Shown in pieces: positions 29,057-36,528 of a DNA stretch of 64,000 nt (positions within the stretch are counted from its first letter, which is position 1; the number at the start of each line of letters is the position of its first letter). This DNA is from Chitinophaga niabensis (lineage in GTDB: Bacteria > Bacteroidota > Bacteroidia > Chitinophagales > Chitinophagaceae). A program made the translations under genes and the position numbers. Below the pieces are notes generated by a model, which saw only the letters and a list, made by a program, of their open reading frames with translations, searched no databases and was not told the origin of the DNA. The stretch is taken from positions 997,001-1,061,000 of the forward strand of contig NZ_CP154260.1 in the NCBI RefSeq assembly GCF_039545795.1, read 5' to 3'.

Positions 29057-31354
29057 ATGAAAACGATATTCAGAGTTGCAAAGACCGAATTACGCACCTT
29101 ATTTTTCTCACCGATAGCCTGGTTCCTGATCATTATATTCCTGGTGCAATGTGCCATTGTTTATATTGGCATGTTGGATGGGGCAGCAAGAGAGCAGGAA
29201 GCCAATGGCAAAATTTTTATGAGTGTTACGGATTACCTGTTCCTTAGCAGACAGGGGCTGTTCGGCACAGTGATGCAGAACCTTTATCTCTATATGCCCT
29301 TGCTCACCATGGGCCTTATCAGCCGGGAAACGAGCAGCGGTACGATCAAACTCCTTCACTCTTCTCCGATAAAGATCAGGGAGATTGTTCTGGGGAAATT
29401 CCTGTCTATGATGATCTATAGCTTTTTGCTGGTAATGATCATCGGGTTATTCGTATTGTCTGGCTACTTCCATGTGGTAAATGCTGATATGGGAATGTTG
29501 TTAAGTGGTATGCTGGGCTTTTTCCTGCTGTTATGTGCTTATTCCGCTATCGGCATTTTTATGTCCAGCCTTACCAATTACCAGATCGTTGCAGCTATCT
29601 GCACATTTGTGATGTTTGGTGTACTGAGCAAGATCGGGGATCTGTGGCAGGATATAGCCTTTATCCGCAACCTTACTTATTTCCTATCTATCTCCGGGCG
29701 TACCGGTAAAATGCTGGGTGGCCTGATCACTACCAAAGATGTGATCTATTTTTTAGCGATCATATTCATGTTCTTAGGATTTACGATCTACAGGATGAAG
29801 GCTGCTATGGAGTCCGTTCCTTTCATTATGAAAACGGGCCGGTATCTTTTGGTATTGGTTTGTACGCTGGCCATTGGATATATAAGTTCCATTCCTTCAC
29901 TGATAGGTTACTATGATGCCACTGCGGATAAATCAAGGACCCTGGCAGTAAGCGCGCAGAAGATCGTTAAAGAAATGGATGCGCCGTTGGAAGTTACAGC
30001 CTATAATAACCTGCTCAGCGGACTCTTCTCTTTTGGAGAACCCAAAGCATACAATGCCAATATCGCCAGGTGGGAACCTTATCTCCGGTTCAAACATAAT
30101 ATTGAACTGAAAACCGTTCAGTATTACGATACCTCTTTTGAAAACCCGAATTTTGCACGGTTCATGGGTGGGAAAACATTGGAGCAATATGCAAAGCAGG
30201 CAGCAGATAACAGGGACGCATCTTTTTCCATATTTAAGAAACCGGAAGAGATCCGTAAGATCATAGATCTTAAGCCGGAACTGAACAGGTACGTGATGCA
30301 GTTGAAGTACAAAGGAAGAACTACTTTCCTCCGCGTATTTGATGACAACAAGCGCTGGCCAAGTGAAACAGAGGTTTCGGCTGCGTTAAAAAGATTGCAG
30401 GGTGCCCGTATGCCGAAGATCATTTTTGTGATGGGAAACCTGCAGCGGGATATCAATAAAATAGGCGACAGGGAATACAGGGTGCTCACTAACCTGAAAA
30501 CGTTCCGTAATTCCCTTATCAACCAGGGCTTTGACGTAGATACCCTTGCATTGAATGCGCAGGATATCCCCAAAGATATTACAGCGCTGGTACTTGCCGA
30601 TCCTAAAGTAAAGCTTTCCCCGGAGGAGACGGATAAATTGCAGCGATATATAGATGGCGGAGGGATTATGTTGATTGCCGGGGAGCCTGGTAAACAGGAT
30701 ATGCTGAATCCCCTCTTATCAAAATTGGGCATACAGTTAAGAGAAGGTATTCTCGTTCAGGCCAGCAAACAATTGCAGCCGGAACTGATCACAACTTATA
30801 TCACAGCGGAATGTGCCGGATTCTTTCCTCCGCTGACCCATGCGCATCACGATAGTGCCAAAGTATCCATGCCTAATGCCTGCGTACTTTCTTATACAGA
30901 TACCGGGGCATTCAAAACCTTTCCTTTGCTGATGACTGACCCACAGGTTACCTGGCTGAAGAAAGGTAAGTTAGTAAGTGATTCCGCAGAAGTAGTGTTT
31001 AACGCAGCGGAAGGAGATGAACGCCAAACTTTCCCAACGGCACTTGGCCTTACCAGGAAGATCAATAATAAGCAACAACGTATTGTGGTGCTGGGTGATG
31101 CGGACTTTATGAGCAATGCAGAACTAAACCGGTTTAACTTAAGGAACATCAATTTCATATTTGCTACAGGCCTTTTCAGCTGGCTGAACAATGGCGAGTT
31201 CCCGATCGATAGCAGCAGGCCGCCAGCCAAAGATGTTAACGTAACGGTGACCAAAGAGCGTGTGAAGTTATTAAAGATCATTTATGTATGGGTTCTGCCA
31301 GGCCTGTTGCTCGCAGCCGGGGCTATTTTACTGTTGAGGAGAAAACGGAAATGA
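29057..31354 (+). CDS. ABC-2 permease fused to GldG-like auxiliary domain (GldF-GldG fusion)
   Basis: The 765-residue protein starts with an ABC-2 permease of six helices (~1-255, with SRETSSGTIKLLHSSPIKIREIVLGKFLS in the first cytoplasmic loop). A further helix (~257-280) leads to a large extracytoplasmic domain of the GldG/ABC auxiliary type (~300-720, e.g. KIIFVMGNLQRDINKIGDREY, GGGIMLIAGEPGKQDMLNPLL), and a C-terminal helix (~738-758) ends in RRKRK. GldF and GldG are usually separate, so this is a natural fusion. Family knowledge links these proteins to gliding/secretion and other exporters; cargo is unknown here. It overlaps the next gene by ATGA. Confidence 0.88.
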   Translation: MKTIFRVAKTELRTLFFSPIAWFLIIIFLVQCAIVYIGMLDGAAREQEANGKIFMSVTDYLFLSRQGLFGTVMQNLYLYMPLLTMGLISRETSSGTIKLLHSSPIKIREIVLGKFLSMMIYSFLLVMIIGLFVLSGYFHVVNADMGMLLSGMLGFFLLLCAYSAIGIFMSSLTNYQIVAAICTFVMFGVLSKIGDLWQDIAFIRNLTYFLSISGRTGKMLGGLITTKDVIYFLAIIFMFLGFTIYRMKAAMESVPFIMKTGRYLLVLVCTLAIGYISSIPSLIGYYDATADKSRTLAVSAQKIVKEMDAPLEVTAYNNLLSGLFSFGEPKAYNANIARWEPYLRFKHNIELKTVQYYDTSFENPNFARFMGGKTLEQYAKQAADNRDASFSIFKKPEEIRKIIDLKPELNRYVMQLKYKGRTTFLRVFDDNKRWPSETEVSAALKRLQGARMPKIIFVMGNLQRDINKIGDREYRVLTNLKTFRNSLINQGFDVDTLALNAQDIPKDITALVLADPKVKLSPEETDKLQRYIDGGGIMLIAGEPGKQDMLNPLLSKLGIQLREGILVQASKQLQPELITTYITAECAGFFPPLTHAHHDSAKVSMPNACVLSYTDTGAFKTFPLLMTDPQVTWLKKGKLVSDSAEVVFNAAEGDERQTFPTALGLTRKINNKQQRIVVLGDADFMSNAELNRFNLRNINFIFATGLFSWLNNGEFPIDSSRPPAKDVNVTVTKERVKLLKIIYVWVLPGLLLAAGAILLLRRKRK

Positions 31355-32667
31355 TGCATTTCAATACAGACAAGCAAACAACGGACGATCTCAATATATT
31401 CGGAAAACCTGGAGGAGATTCAGTTTTTACCATCTATAACCATACTGCCACAAGAGGAGGCAGTAGTATGCTGGAAGAAATGTTCCGGTATCCGCTGGCA
31501 GACGCGGATGCTATCAATGAACGGCTCAAAAGCATACAGCATTTTAGTACTTCGGGAACTGATTTTCCTTTTAATAGTTCCTGGTTCAGTGGTGCTGAAT
31601 TGTATCTGGCCCTGGAAGATGAGCGTACGCGCCTTTCTCATGAAAAGGAAACCATAGGGGATAAGGTCCGTTCACTCATTGCCAAAGACCACGACTACCA
31701 GGTGATCAGCAATGGTCTGCTTGCTGTGTTGGACATCCTGTCTGCATTGAAGAAGTTTCTGCGTGAGGGACAGCCGGGCATCAGTGTATTAACGGAACTA
31801 AGGAAGCTGCTCGAACATGAAGACCTTGTGCCTGTTATGCAGAATGCCCCTCCCAAAAAGATGGCGCATGCAGCCGTAGTGCGCTATGATGACCTGCTGC
31901 GTTTCCGTTGCAGGCAAACATTGCGGGCCATACTGCGGCACATTTATATTTTAGACGTTTATATCTCAGTCGCAAAAACGGCCGGTCACCATCGGTTTGT
32001 TTTCCCCAAAGTACTGAGCAGGGAAATGCATACCGTTCGCCTGGAAAATGTATATCACCCATTGGTAAAGAATGCTGTTCCAAACACGTTGCACATTACG
32101 CCGGAGAGCAATATTGTTTTTCTGACCGGTGCAAATATGGCAGGGAAATCCACTTTCATGAAATCCCTGGGCATTGCAATGTATGTAGCGCATATTGGTT
32201 TCCCCGTAGCTGCCGGGAAAATGGAGTTTTCTGTTAGGGATGGTATTTACACTACTATTAACCTTTCAGATAACCTGTCTTCCGGCAGCAGTCATTTTTA
32301 TGCAGAAGTATTGCGTATCAAAAAAGTGGCGCAGGAGCTGAGCCAATCCAGGAACCTGTTTATCATCTTCGATGAGTTATTCCGTGGTACCAATGTTAAA
32401 GATGCCTGCGATGCCACCATTGAGATCACCGGGGCCTTTGCCTCCAGGAGCAATTGTATGTTTATTGTGTCTACCCATATCATAGAAGCAGGCCAAGTGC
32501 TGAAGGAAAAGTTTTCCAATATCTGTTTCGCTTATATGCCTACCACTATGCAGGGAAACAAACCGGTCTACTCTTACCAGCTTACATCGGGCATTACGGA
32601 GGACAGGCATGGGATGGTAATTATTAATAACGAAGGGATCCTGGATATCATCCGTAAAAACAGTTGA
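31351..32667 (+). CDS. MutS-family ATPase lacking mismatch-recognition domains (copy A)
   Basis: This 438-residue protein has only the MutS lever/clamp region (~1-255) and ATPase domain (~255-438): Walker A GANMAGKSTFMKSLG, Walker B with FDELFRGTNVKDA (equivalent of DEIGRGT) and the His of VSTHIIEAG. The N-terminal mismatch-binding and connector domains of true MutS (~850 residues) are absent, and there is no Smr nuclease domain as in MutS2. The start is ATG 31351, overlapping the permease stop by 4 nt. A near-twin follows directly. ATP-driven dimerisation is likely by family; a role in DNA repair is doubtful, given the transport operon around it. Confidence 0.85.
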   Translation: MMHFNTDKQTTDDLNIFGKPGGDSVFTIYNHTATRGGSSMLEEMFRYPLADADAINERLKSIQHFSTSGTDFPFNSSWFSGAELYLALEDERTRLSHEKETIGDKVRSLIAKDHDYQVISNGLLAVLDILSALKKFLREGQPGISVLTELRKLLEHEDLVPVMQNAPPKKMAHAAVVRYDDLLRFRCRQTLRAILRHIYILDVYISVAKTAGHHRFVFPKVLSREMHTVRLENVYHPLVKNAVPNTLHITPESNIVFLTGANMAGKSTFMKSLGIAMYVAHIGFPVAAGKMEFSVRDGIYTTINLSDNLSSGSSHFYAEVLRIKKVAQELSQSRNLFIIFDELFRGTNVKDACDATIEITGAFASRSNCMFIVSTHIIEAGQVLKEKFSNICFAYMPTTMQGNKPVYSYQLTSGITEDRHGMVIINNEGILDIIRKNS

Positions 32668-32669
32668 GT

Positions 32670-33992
32670 ATGAGCTTTATAACAGATAAACAAACACTGG
32701 AGGACCTGAATCTGTTTGGCAGGTATAAAGGCAATTCTGTTTACAAACTGTTTGACCGTACGCTAACTAATGGAGGCCGGCAATTATTAGAGCAGATATT
32801 CCGGGAGCCGCTGACGGACGCAATAGCGATACGAAAAAGGGCTAACGGGTTCCGGTATTTTAGTGATCATCCCATGGTTTTACCATTTACCAGGGAAGAT
32901 TTTACGGAGATGGAACAATACCTTTTTGCCGGCAGCGGCAGTTTCCTGGATACTGCATGGAGTATAATTTCCCTGAAAGTACGCAGCGCATTAACCGGTA
33001 CGGAGGAATATAAAACCCTGGAGTCCGGTTGCATTAAAACGACCCGCGTTTTGAGAGCTATCCGGCATTTTATTAGTCAGCAGGTTAATGCTACAGACCA
33101 TCCATACGCTAAACAATTGAACGCCATTCAACAAACCTTTACAGATAAGCGTATGAAATGGCTGGACCTTCAACGGGCTGGAGAGAAACCTTCACTACTG
33201 CAGTTGATCCGTTTTGATCATTGCCTGCGATCGCAGATGAAGAATGAAATGAAGGCCTTGCTGCAGTTCATTTTTCAACTGGACGTGGATATTTCAGTAG
33301 GTACGGTAGCCGTTGAACGGGGTTATACTTATGCCAGTGTTTTATCAGCTGAAAAGAATGTTCTCTGCATCGAGGGATTATATCATCCACTGCTTGAAAA
33401 GCCGGTAGCCAATCCTGCCTTGTTCAATGGAGATAATAATGTGGTGTTTTTAACCGGTGCTAACATGGCCGGAAAATCCACCTACATGAAAGCGATGGGC
33501 ATAGCCGTGTATCTTGCACATGCAGGCCTGCCGGTACCTGCAGCAGAAATGGAGTTCTCCGTTAAAGATGGTATTTTTTCTTCCATTAATGTACCTGATG
33601 ACCTGGAGCATGGCTATAGTCATTTCTATGCTGAGGTACGCCGCGTAAAGAAAGTGGCAGAAACAGTTAGTATACCTAAAAATATGGTAGTACTGTTTGA
33701 TGAATTGTTTAAAGGAACAAATGTGAAAGATGCTTATGAGGCAACACTGTCCATAACAGCAGCATTCTCCGCGCACAGGAATTGCTTTTTCCTGATCTCT
33801 ACACACATCATTGAAGTGGGAGAGGCCTTAAAGGAATGCTGCGGGCATATCCGTTATCATTACCTGCCTACCATTATCAGGGATAGCAGGCCGGCATACA
33901 CCTACCAGTTAAAAGATGGGATCACTGCAGACAGGCAGGGGATGATGATCATTGAGAATGAAAAGATAGTTGAACTGATCCGACAAAATTGA
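32670..33992 (+). CDS. MutS-family ATPase lacking mismatch-recognition domains (copy B)
   Basis: The 440-residue protein is a paralogue of the preceding one; both open with F(N/I)TDKQTxxDLN(I/L)FG. It shares Walker A GANMAGKSTYMKAMG, VVLFDELFKGTNVKDA and LISTHIIEVGEAL. I place the start at ATG 32670, two nt after the upstream stop; a TTG at 32664 is possible but overlaps. Two paralogues side by side suggest a heterodimer, as with MutS homologues in eukaryotes (inference). It is the last gene of the sigma/FecR/SusCD/ABC series; two hairpins follow within 90 nt. Confidence 0.85.
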   Translation: MSFITDKQTLEDLNLFGRYKGNSVYKLFDRTLTNGGRQLLEQIFREPLTDAIAIRKRANGFRYFSDHPMVLPFTREDFTEMEQYLFAGSGSFLDTAWSIISLKVRSALTGTEEYKTLESGCIKTTRVLRAIRHFISQQVNATDHPYAKQLNAIQQTFTDKRMKWLDLQRAGEKPSLLQLIRFDHCLRSQMKNEMKALLQFIFQLDVDISVGTVAVERGYTYASVLSAEKNVLCIEGLYHPLLEKPVANPALFNGDNNVVFLTGANMAGKSTYMKAMGIAVYLAHAGLPVPAAEMEFSVKDGIFSSINVPDDLEHGYSHFYAEVRRVKKVAETVSIPKNMVVLFDELFKGTNVKDAYEATLSITAAFSAHRNCFFLISTHIIEVGEALKECCGHIRYHYLPTIIRDSRPAYTYQLKDGITADRQGMMIIENEKIVELIRQN

Positions 33993-34002
33993 TGGCAGCT
34001 AC

Positions 34003-34021
34003 AGCGGGAACTTCTCCCGCT
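34003..34021 (+). terminator. Small hairpin after the MutS-like pair
   Basis: AGCGGGA and TCCCGCT pair perfectly over 7 bp around a 5-nt loop, 11 nt after the stop, followed by TTTACTCT. Weak tail; the second hairpin at 34041 is the better terminator. Confidence 0.45.
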
Positions 34022-34040
34022 TTACTCTGATGATGCAAAT

Positions 34041-34073
34041 AAAGAGGGCTTGTTTCCACAGGCGCTCTTTTTT
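34041..34073 (+). terminator. Intrinsic terminator closing the SusCD-ABC-MutS operon
   Basis: AAAGAG pairs with CTCTTT, followed inward by a G-G mismatch and two further pairs, with a T run on the 3' side (34068-34073). It fits a rho-independent terminator for the plus-strand operon. Confidence 0.65.
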
Positions 34074-34153
34074 GTTTAAGGTGATTTCAACACAAATAGT
34101 AAGAAATTGAATAGTTGGCTACTACATTGCAGAGTATGAGCAAAACGGTGAGC

Positions 34154-34182
34154 AAATTCATCAGACAGCGTCTGGTGAATTT
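34154..34182. other. Isolated 13-bp hairpin in an otherwise empty stretch
   Basis: AAATTCATCAGAC and GTCTGGTGAATTT pair over 13 bp (one T-G) with a 3-nt loop. It lies in the gene-free stretch 34074-34288. A -24/-12-like element (TGGC at 34116, TTGCA at 34127) lies upstream on the plus strand, and only a 24-codon frame (34136) overlaps. It could belong to a small RNA or be an operator; nothing else was recognised here. Confidence 0.4.
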
Positions 34183-34288
34183 AAGTTGCGTGATTATTAA
34201 TCTACAATGAAGTGGCATGCATTGCCGCACTCGAACCGGCTAATAGCTCAGTTAAAAAGAGAAATCTTTTTTCATTATACAACTTACA

Positions 34289-34627
34289 TCAATCCCACAT
34301 AGTGCCATCCAGGCCCAATACAATACCCATCCACAATCCAATAATGTATACCAGTATGCTTAATACAATAGCCAGGCCTTTTTTCCAACCTGGCTGATTA
34401 AGCAAATGCTGGTCTATAACATAATAACATGCGCCGCCTGCTGCACCTGCTAAGGGCGTAATAATGAGCGGCCTTATTCTCCAGTACGTTGGCCAGGCCG
34501 GGTCAGCTTCTCCGCCAAATACAAAAAGGGAGATCACGGCTAAAGCGATAGCGCCACCCAGTAGCATACGTTTAATCAATAGGCCTTTATTAATTGGCCG
34601 GATGGTTGAAATATTGTTTGGTGTCAT
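34289..34627 (-). CDS. Small four-helix membrane protein, family of unknown function
   Basis: The 112-residue protein has about three or four membrane helices and conserved-looking turns (RPLIITPLAGAAGGA, GLWMGIVLGLDGTMWD at the C-terminus). Similar small proteins in Bacteroidota are often labelled KefB potassium transporter, which I consider a misannotation, as it is far too short to be KefB. The promoter region carries two near-identical palindromes overlapping a good -7 box, so the gene is probably tightly regulated, but no regulator gene is adjacent. Confidence 0.7.
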   Translation of the reverse strand: MTPNNISTIRPINKGLLIKRMLLGGAIALAVISLFVFGGEADPAWPTYWRIRPLIITPLAGAAGGACYYVIDQHLLNQPGWKKGLAIVLSILVYIIGLWMGIVLGLDGTMWD

Positions 34628-34635
34628 AATAATTT

Positions 34636-34680
34636 ACTTTGTATTCCAAAGTTAAGCAAAAGTACTTTGTATTTCAAAGT
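34636..34680 (-). promoter_or_regulatory. Twin-palindrome operator overlapping a TAnnTTTG promoter
   Basis: Two 17-bp imperfect palindromes, ACTTTGTATTCCAAAGT (34636-34652) and ACTTTGTATTTCAAAGT (34664-34680), differ at one base and have centres 28 bp apart. On the minus strand the first overlaps a perfect -7 box TAACTTTG (34647-34654), and a TTTG (34675-34678) lies 20 nt upstream as the -33 element. The predicted start of RNA is ~13 nt before the ATG at 34627. This looks like a repressor site controlling the small membrane protein. Confidence 0.7.
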
Positions 34681-34701
34681 ATTTGGGGAATATTTTTTGT
34701 T

Positions 34702-35559
34702 TTACTTCGCAAATCGCTTGGGCCCAGCTACACAAAGGATCACCCCTAATGTGATCCCCAACATGCCCAAACTTACATGCTCATGCAGCAAAGTGGCCGC
34801 CAGGGCTAATCCAAAGAAAGGTTGCAGCAATTGTAACTGCCCAACGGCAGCTATGCCTCCCTGGGCCAACCCGCGATACCAGAATATAAAACCGATCAGC
34901 ATACTGAACACTGAAACATAGAACAATCCGATCCAGGCTGCTGTACTGATCCCGGAGAAGGAGGAGGGGAGATAGAAAAATACCACAGGTGCCATAAAAG
35001 GCAGGGATAGTACCAATGCCCAGGAGATGACCTGTGCTCCTCCCATTGTTTTTGAGAGTTTGGCTCCTTCTGCGTAGCCCAGTCCGCATACAATAATGGC
35101 CAGTAACATCAGGGTATTTCCAAGCGGGGATGTGGAAAGCCCCTGGGCTATGGCAAAACCTACCACCAGCAAACTTCCCAGGATGGAGAATAGCCAGAAT
35201 GTGGGACGGGGGCGTTCGCCGCCACGCATTACGCCAAATATGGCTGTTGTAAGTGGTAACATACCCAGGAACACAATGGAATGTGCAGAGGTAATATATT
35301 GCAGGGCCAGTGCTGTCAGTAATGGAAATCCTAACACTACACCTATCGCTACCATAATTAAAGGAAAGATCTGTTTCCCTGAAGGCCGCTTTTCTTTGGA
35401 GATCAGCAGGATGCAAAGGGCAAGCAGGCCTGCAATAGTTGCGCGGGCAACTGTTACGAATACCGGGTTAAAATCCAGAACAGCTACTCTTGTGGCTGGT
35501 AGCGAACCGCTGAATATCAATATGCCGATGAACCCATTTATCCAACCGTTATTTATCAT
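34702..35559 (-). CDS. EamA/DMT-family transporter
   Basis: This 285-residue integral membrane protein has ten predicted helices in two EamA repeats (first: GFIGILIFSGSLPATRVAVLDFNP; second: GLGYAEGAKLSKTMGGAQVISWAL onward). Such drug/metabolite transporters mostly export amino acids or other metabolites; substrate cannot be told. The second repeat ends with QPFFGLALAATLLHEHVSLGMLGITLGVILCV-like sequence, typical of the family. Upstream and downstream genes are unrelated; transcription is probably single-gene. Confidence 0.9.
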   Translation of the reverse strand: MINNGWINGFIGILIFSGSLPATRVAVLDFNPVFVTVARATIAGLLALCILLISKEKRPSGKQIFPLIMVAIGVVLGFPLLTALALQYITSAHSIVFLGMLPLTTAIFGVMRGGERPRPTFWLFSILGSLLVVGFAIAQGLSTSPLGNTLMLLAIIVCGLGYAEGAKLSKTMGGAQVISWALVLSLPFMAPVVFFYLPSSFSGISTAAWIGLFYVSVFSMLIGFIFWYRGLAQGGIAAVGQLQLLQPFFGLALAATLLHEHVSLGMLGITLGVILCVAGPKRFAK

Positions 35560-35636
35560 GCAGGTAAAAATAAATAAGGAATTCCGATAAGCACAGTATC
35601 AGTTTTGTGTATTTTGAAGGGTACAGTTTGATTTAT

Positions 35637-36179
35637 CTACTGAATTTTTCCCAGGGCCTGCGCGGTCAGGGAAATATGTTCTTTCATCTTCACCTTTTTA
35701 AGATTCTTCACTTTCTCCGGACCTCCTAAGCCCAGCAATGGCACGTAACCATAACATTCATCAAAGGCAACAGGACCTGATTGCTCTTTTGCTGAAAAAT
35801 AGTTTGCACCCTCTAAGTCGTCATTGATGTATTCTGCATCATTTATATCCTCAAAGAAGTATTTAAACCCGGACTCAAGTACTTTAGAAGTCCCATGCCT
35901 GAGATCCAGCAGTATGGTATAATTGTTTTCCCAGATAATAAGATCAGATAAGCCGGTAGCAAACATTACAATGGGGTTCTTATATACAGGGCTATAGATC
36001 TCTTTGAGCGATTGCTCAAAATCGTCCGGGTTCACAATTTTAAGATATCCGTCTGCTATTGTGCCGAAGCCATGTTCCTGCCAGAAGGAGATGAGCTTTT
36101 CGGGAAGCAGTGAGCGGTATTTTTCGACTAAGCCATTTTCGGGTGCTAGTTCGAACTGGAAGTTATCGGTGTTTTTCAT
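35637..36179 (-). CDS. Tdi1-like immunity protein (GAD-like plus DUF1851)
   Basis: The 180-residue cytoplasmic protein has an N-terminal GAD-like part (~10-100: LLPEKLISFWQEHGFGTIADGYLKIVNPDDF) and a C-terminal DUF1851 part (~105-180: AFDECYGYVPLLGLGGPEKVKNLKKVKMKEHI). This pairing is known from Tdi1-type immunity proteins of type VI secretion effectors and related polymorphic toxins. It would bind and neutralise a toxin. No toxin, VgrG or PAAR gene is nearby, so it is an orphan, perhaps protecting against neighbours' effectors. Assignment is by motif recall. Confidence 0.75.
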   Translation of the reverse strand: MKNTDNFQFELAPENGLVEKYRSLLPEKLISFWQEHGFGTIADGYLKIVNPDDFEQSLKEIYSPVYKNPIVMFATGLSDLIIWENNYTILLDLRHGTSKVLESGFKYFFEDINDAEYINDDLEGANYFSAKEQSGPVAFDECYGYVPLLGLGGPEKVKNLKKVKMKEHISLTAQALGKIQ

Positions 36180-36291
36180 AGGTTAAATGTAAGAAACAAA
36201 CTATTCACTATATACCGTGTAAAAACGATGTATCGCTACGCAAAACCTTTATGTCTGTATTTAATTAATTGATTTTAAACACGTTAATCCT

Positions 36292-36516
36292 ATGGCACAT
36301 AGGTTGCAAACTCATCATGAACTAAATCCGGTAATCATGAAAGCGCTATCTGAGATCTTTAGGAGCCTTTTTAGAGGCAATAATATAACACCAACAGTAA
36401 ATACAGTGGAAGAAGCCCTGCACCCGATCCATGAGAAAGACATTTACGATGGCAGTGAATTCCTGGATGATCAGATCAGAACGGATGAGGCAGAAGAAGA
36501 TGAAATCAACAAATAG
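36292..36516 (+). CDS. Small acidic hypothetical protein upstream of bestrophin
   Basis: A 74-codon frame from ATG 36292; an internal ATG at 36337 (MKALSEIFRSLFRG) would give 59 residues and may be the true start. The product has a short amphipathic helix and then a very acidic C-terminus (DDQIRTDEAEEDEINK). It lies 12 nt before the bestrophin gene, so co-transcription is likely. No family recognised. Confidence 0.55.
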   Translation: MAHRLQTHHELNPVIMKALSEIFRSLFRGNNITPTVNTVEEALHPIHEKDIYDGSEFLDDQIRTDEAEEDEINK

Positions 36517-36528
36517 ACCCATTTATAC

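Noticed and set aside
31288-31350. Upstream start for MutS-like copy A
   Set aside because: It would overlap the permease coding region by 67 nt; ATG 31351 forms a normal ATGA overlap and begins the shared N-terminal motif.
34116-34131. Third sigma-54 promoter
   Set aside because: TGGC and TTGCA spacing fits, but the AC/G positions do not, no gene follows, and one or two such matches are expected by chance; kept only as a note with the hairpin.
34136-34210. 24-codon frame after the sigma-54-like element
   Set aside because: Too short and dominated by the hairpin sequence; no support for translation.
34289-34627. KefB potassium transporter
   Set aside because: The product has 112 residues and none of the KefB exchanger or nucleotide-binding domains; called only a small membrane protein.
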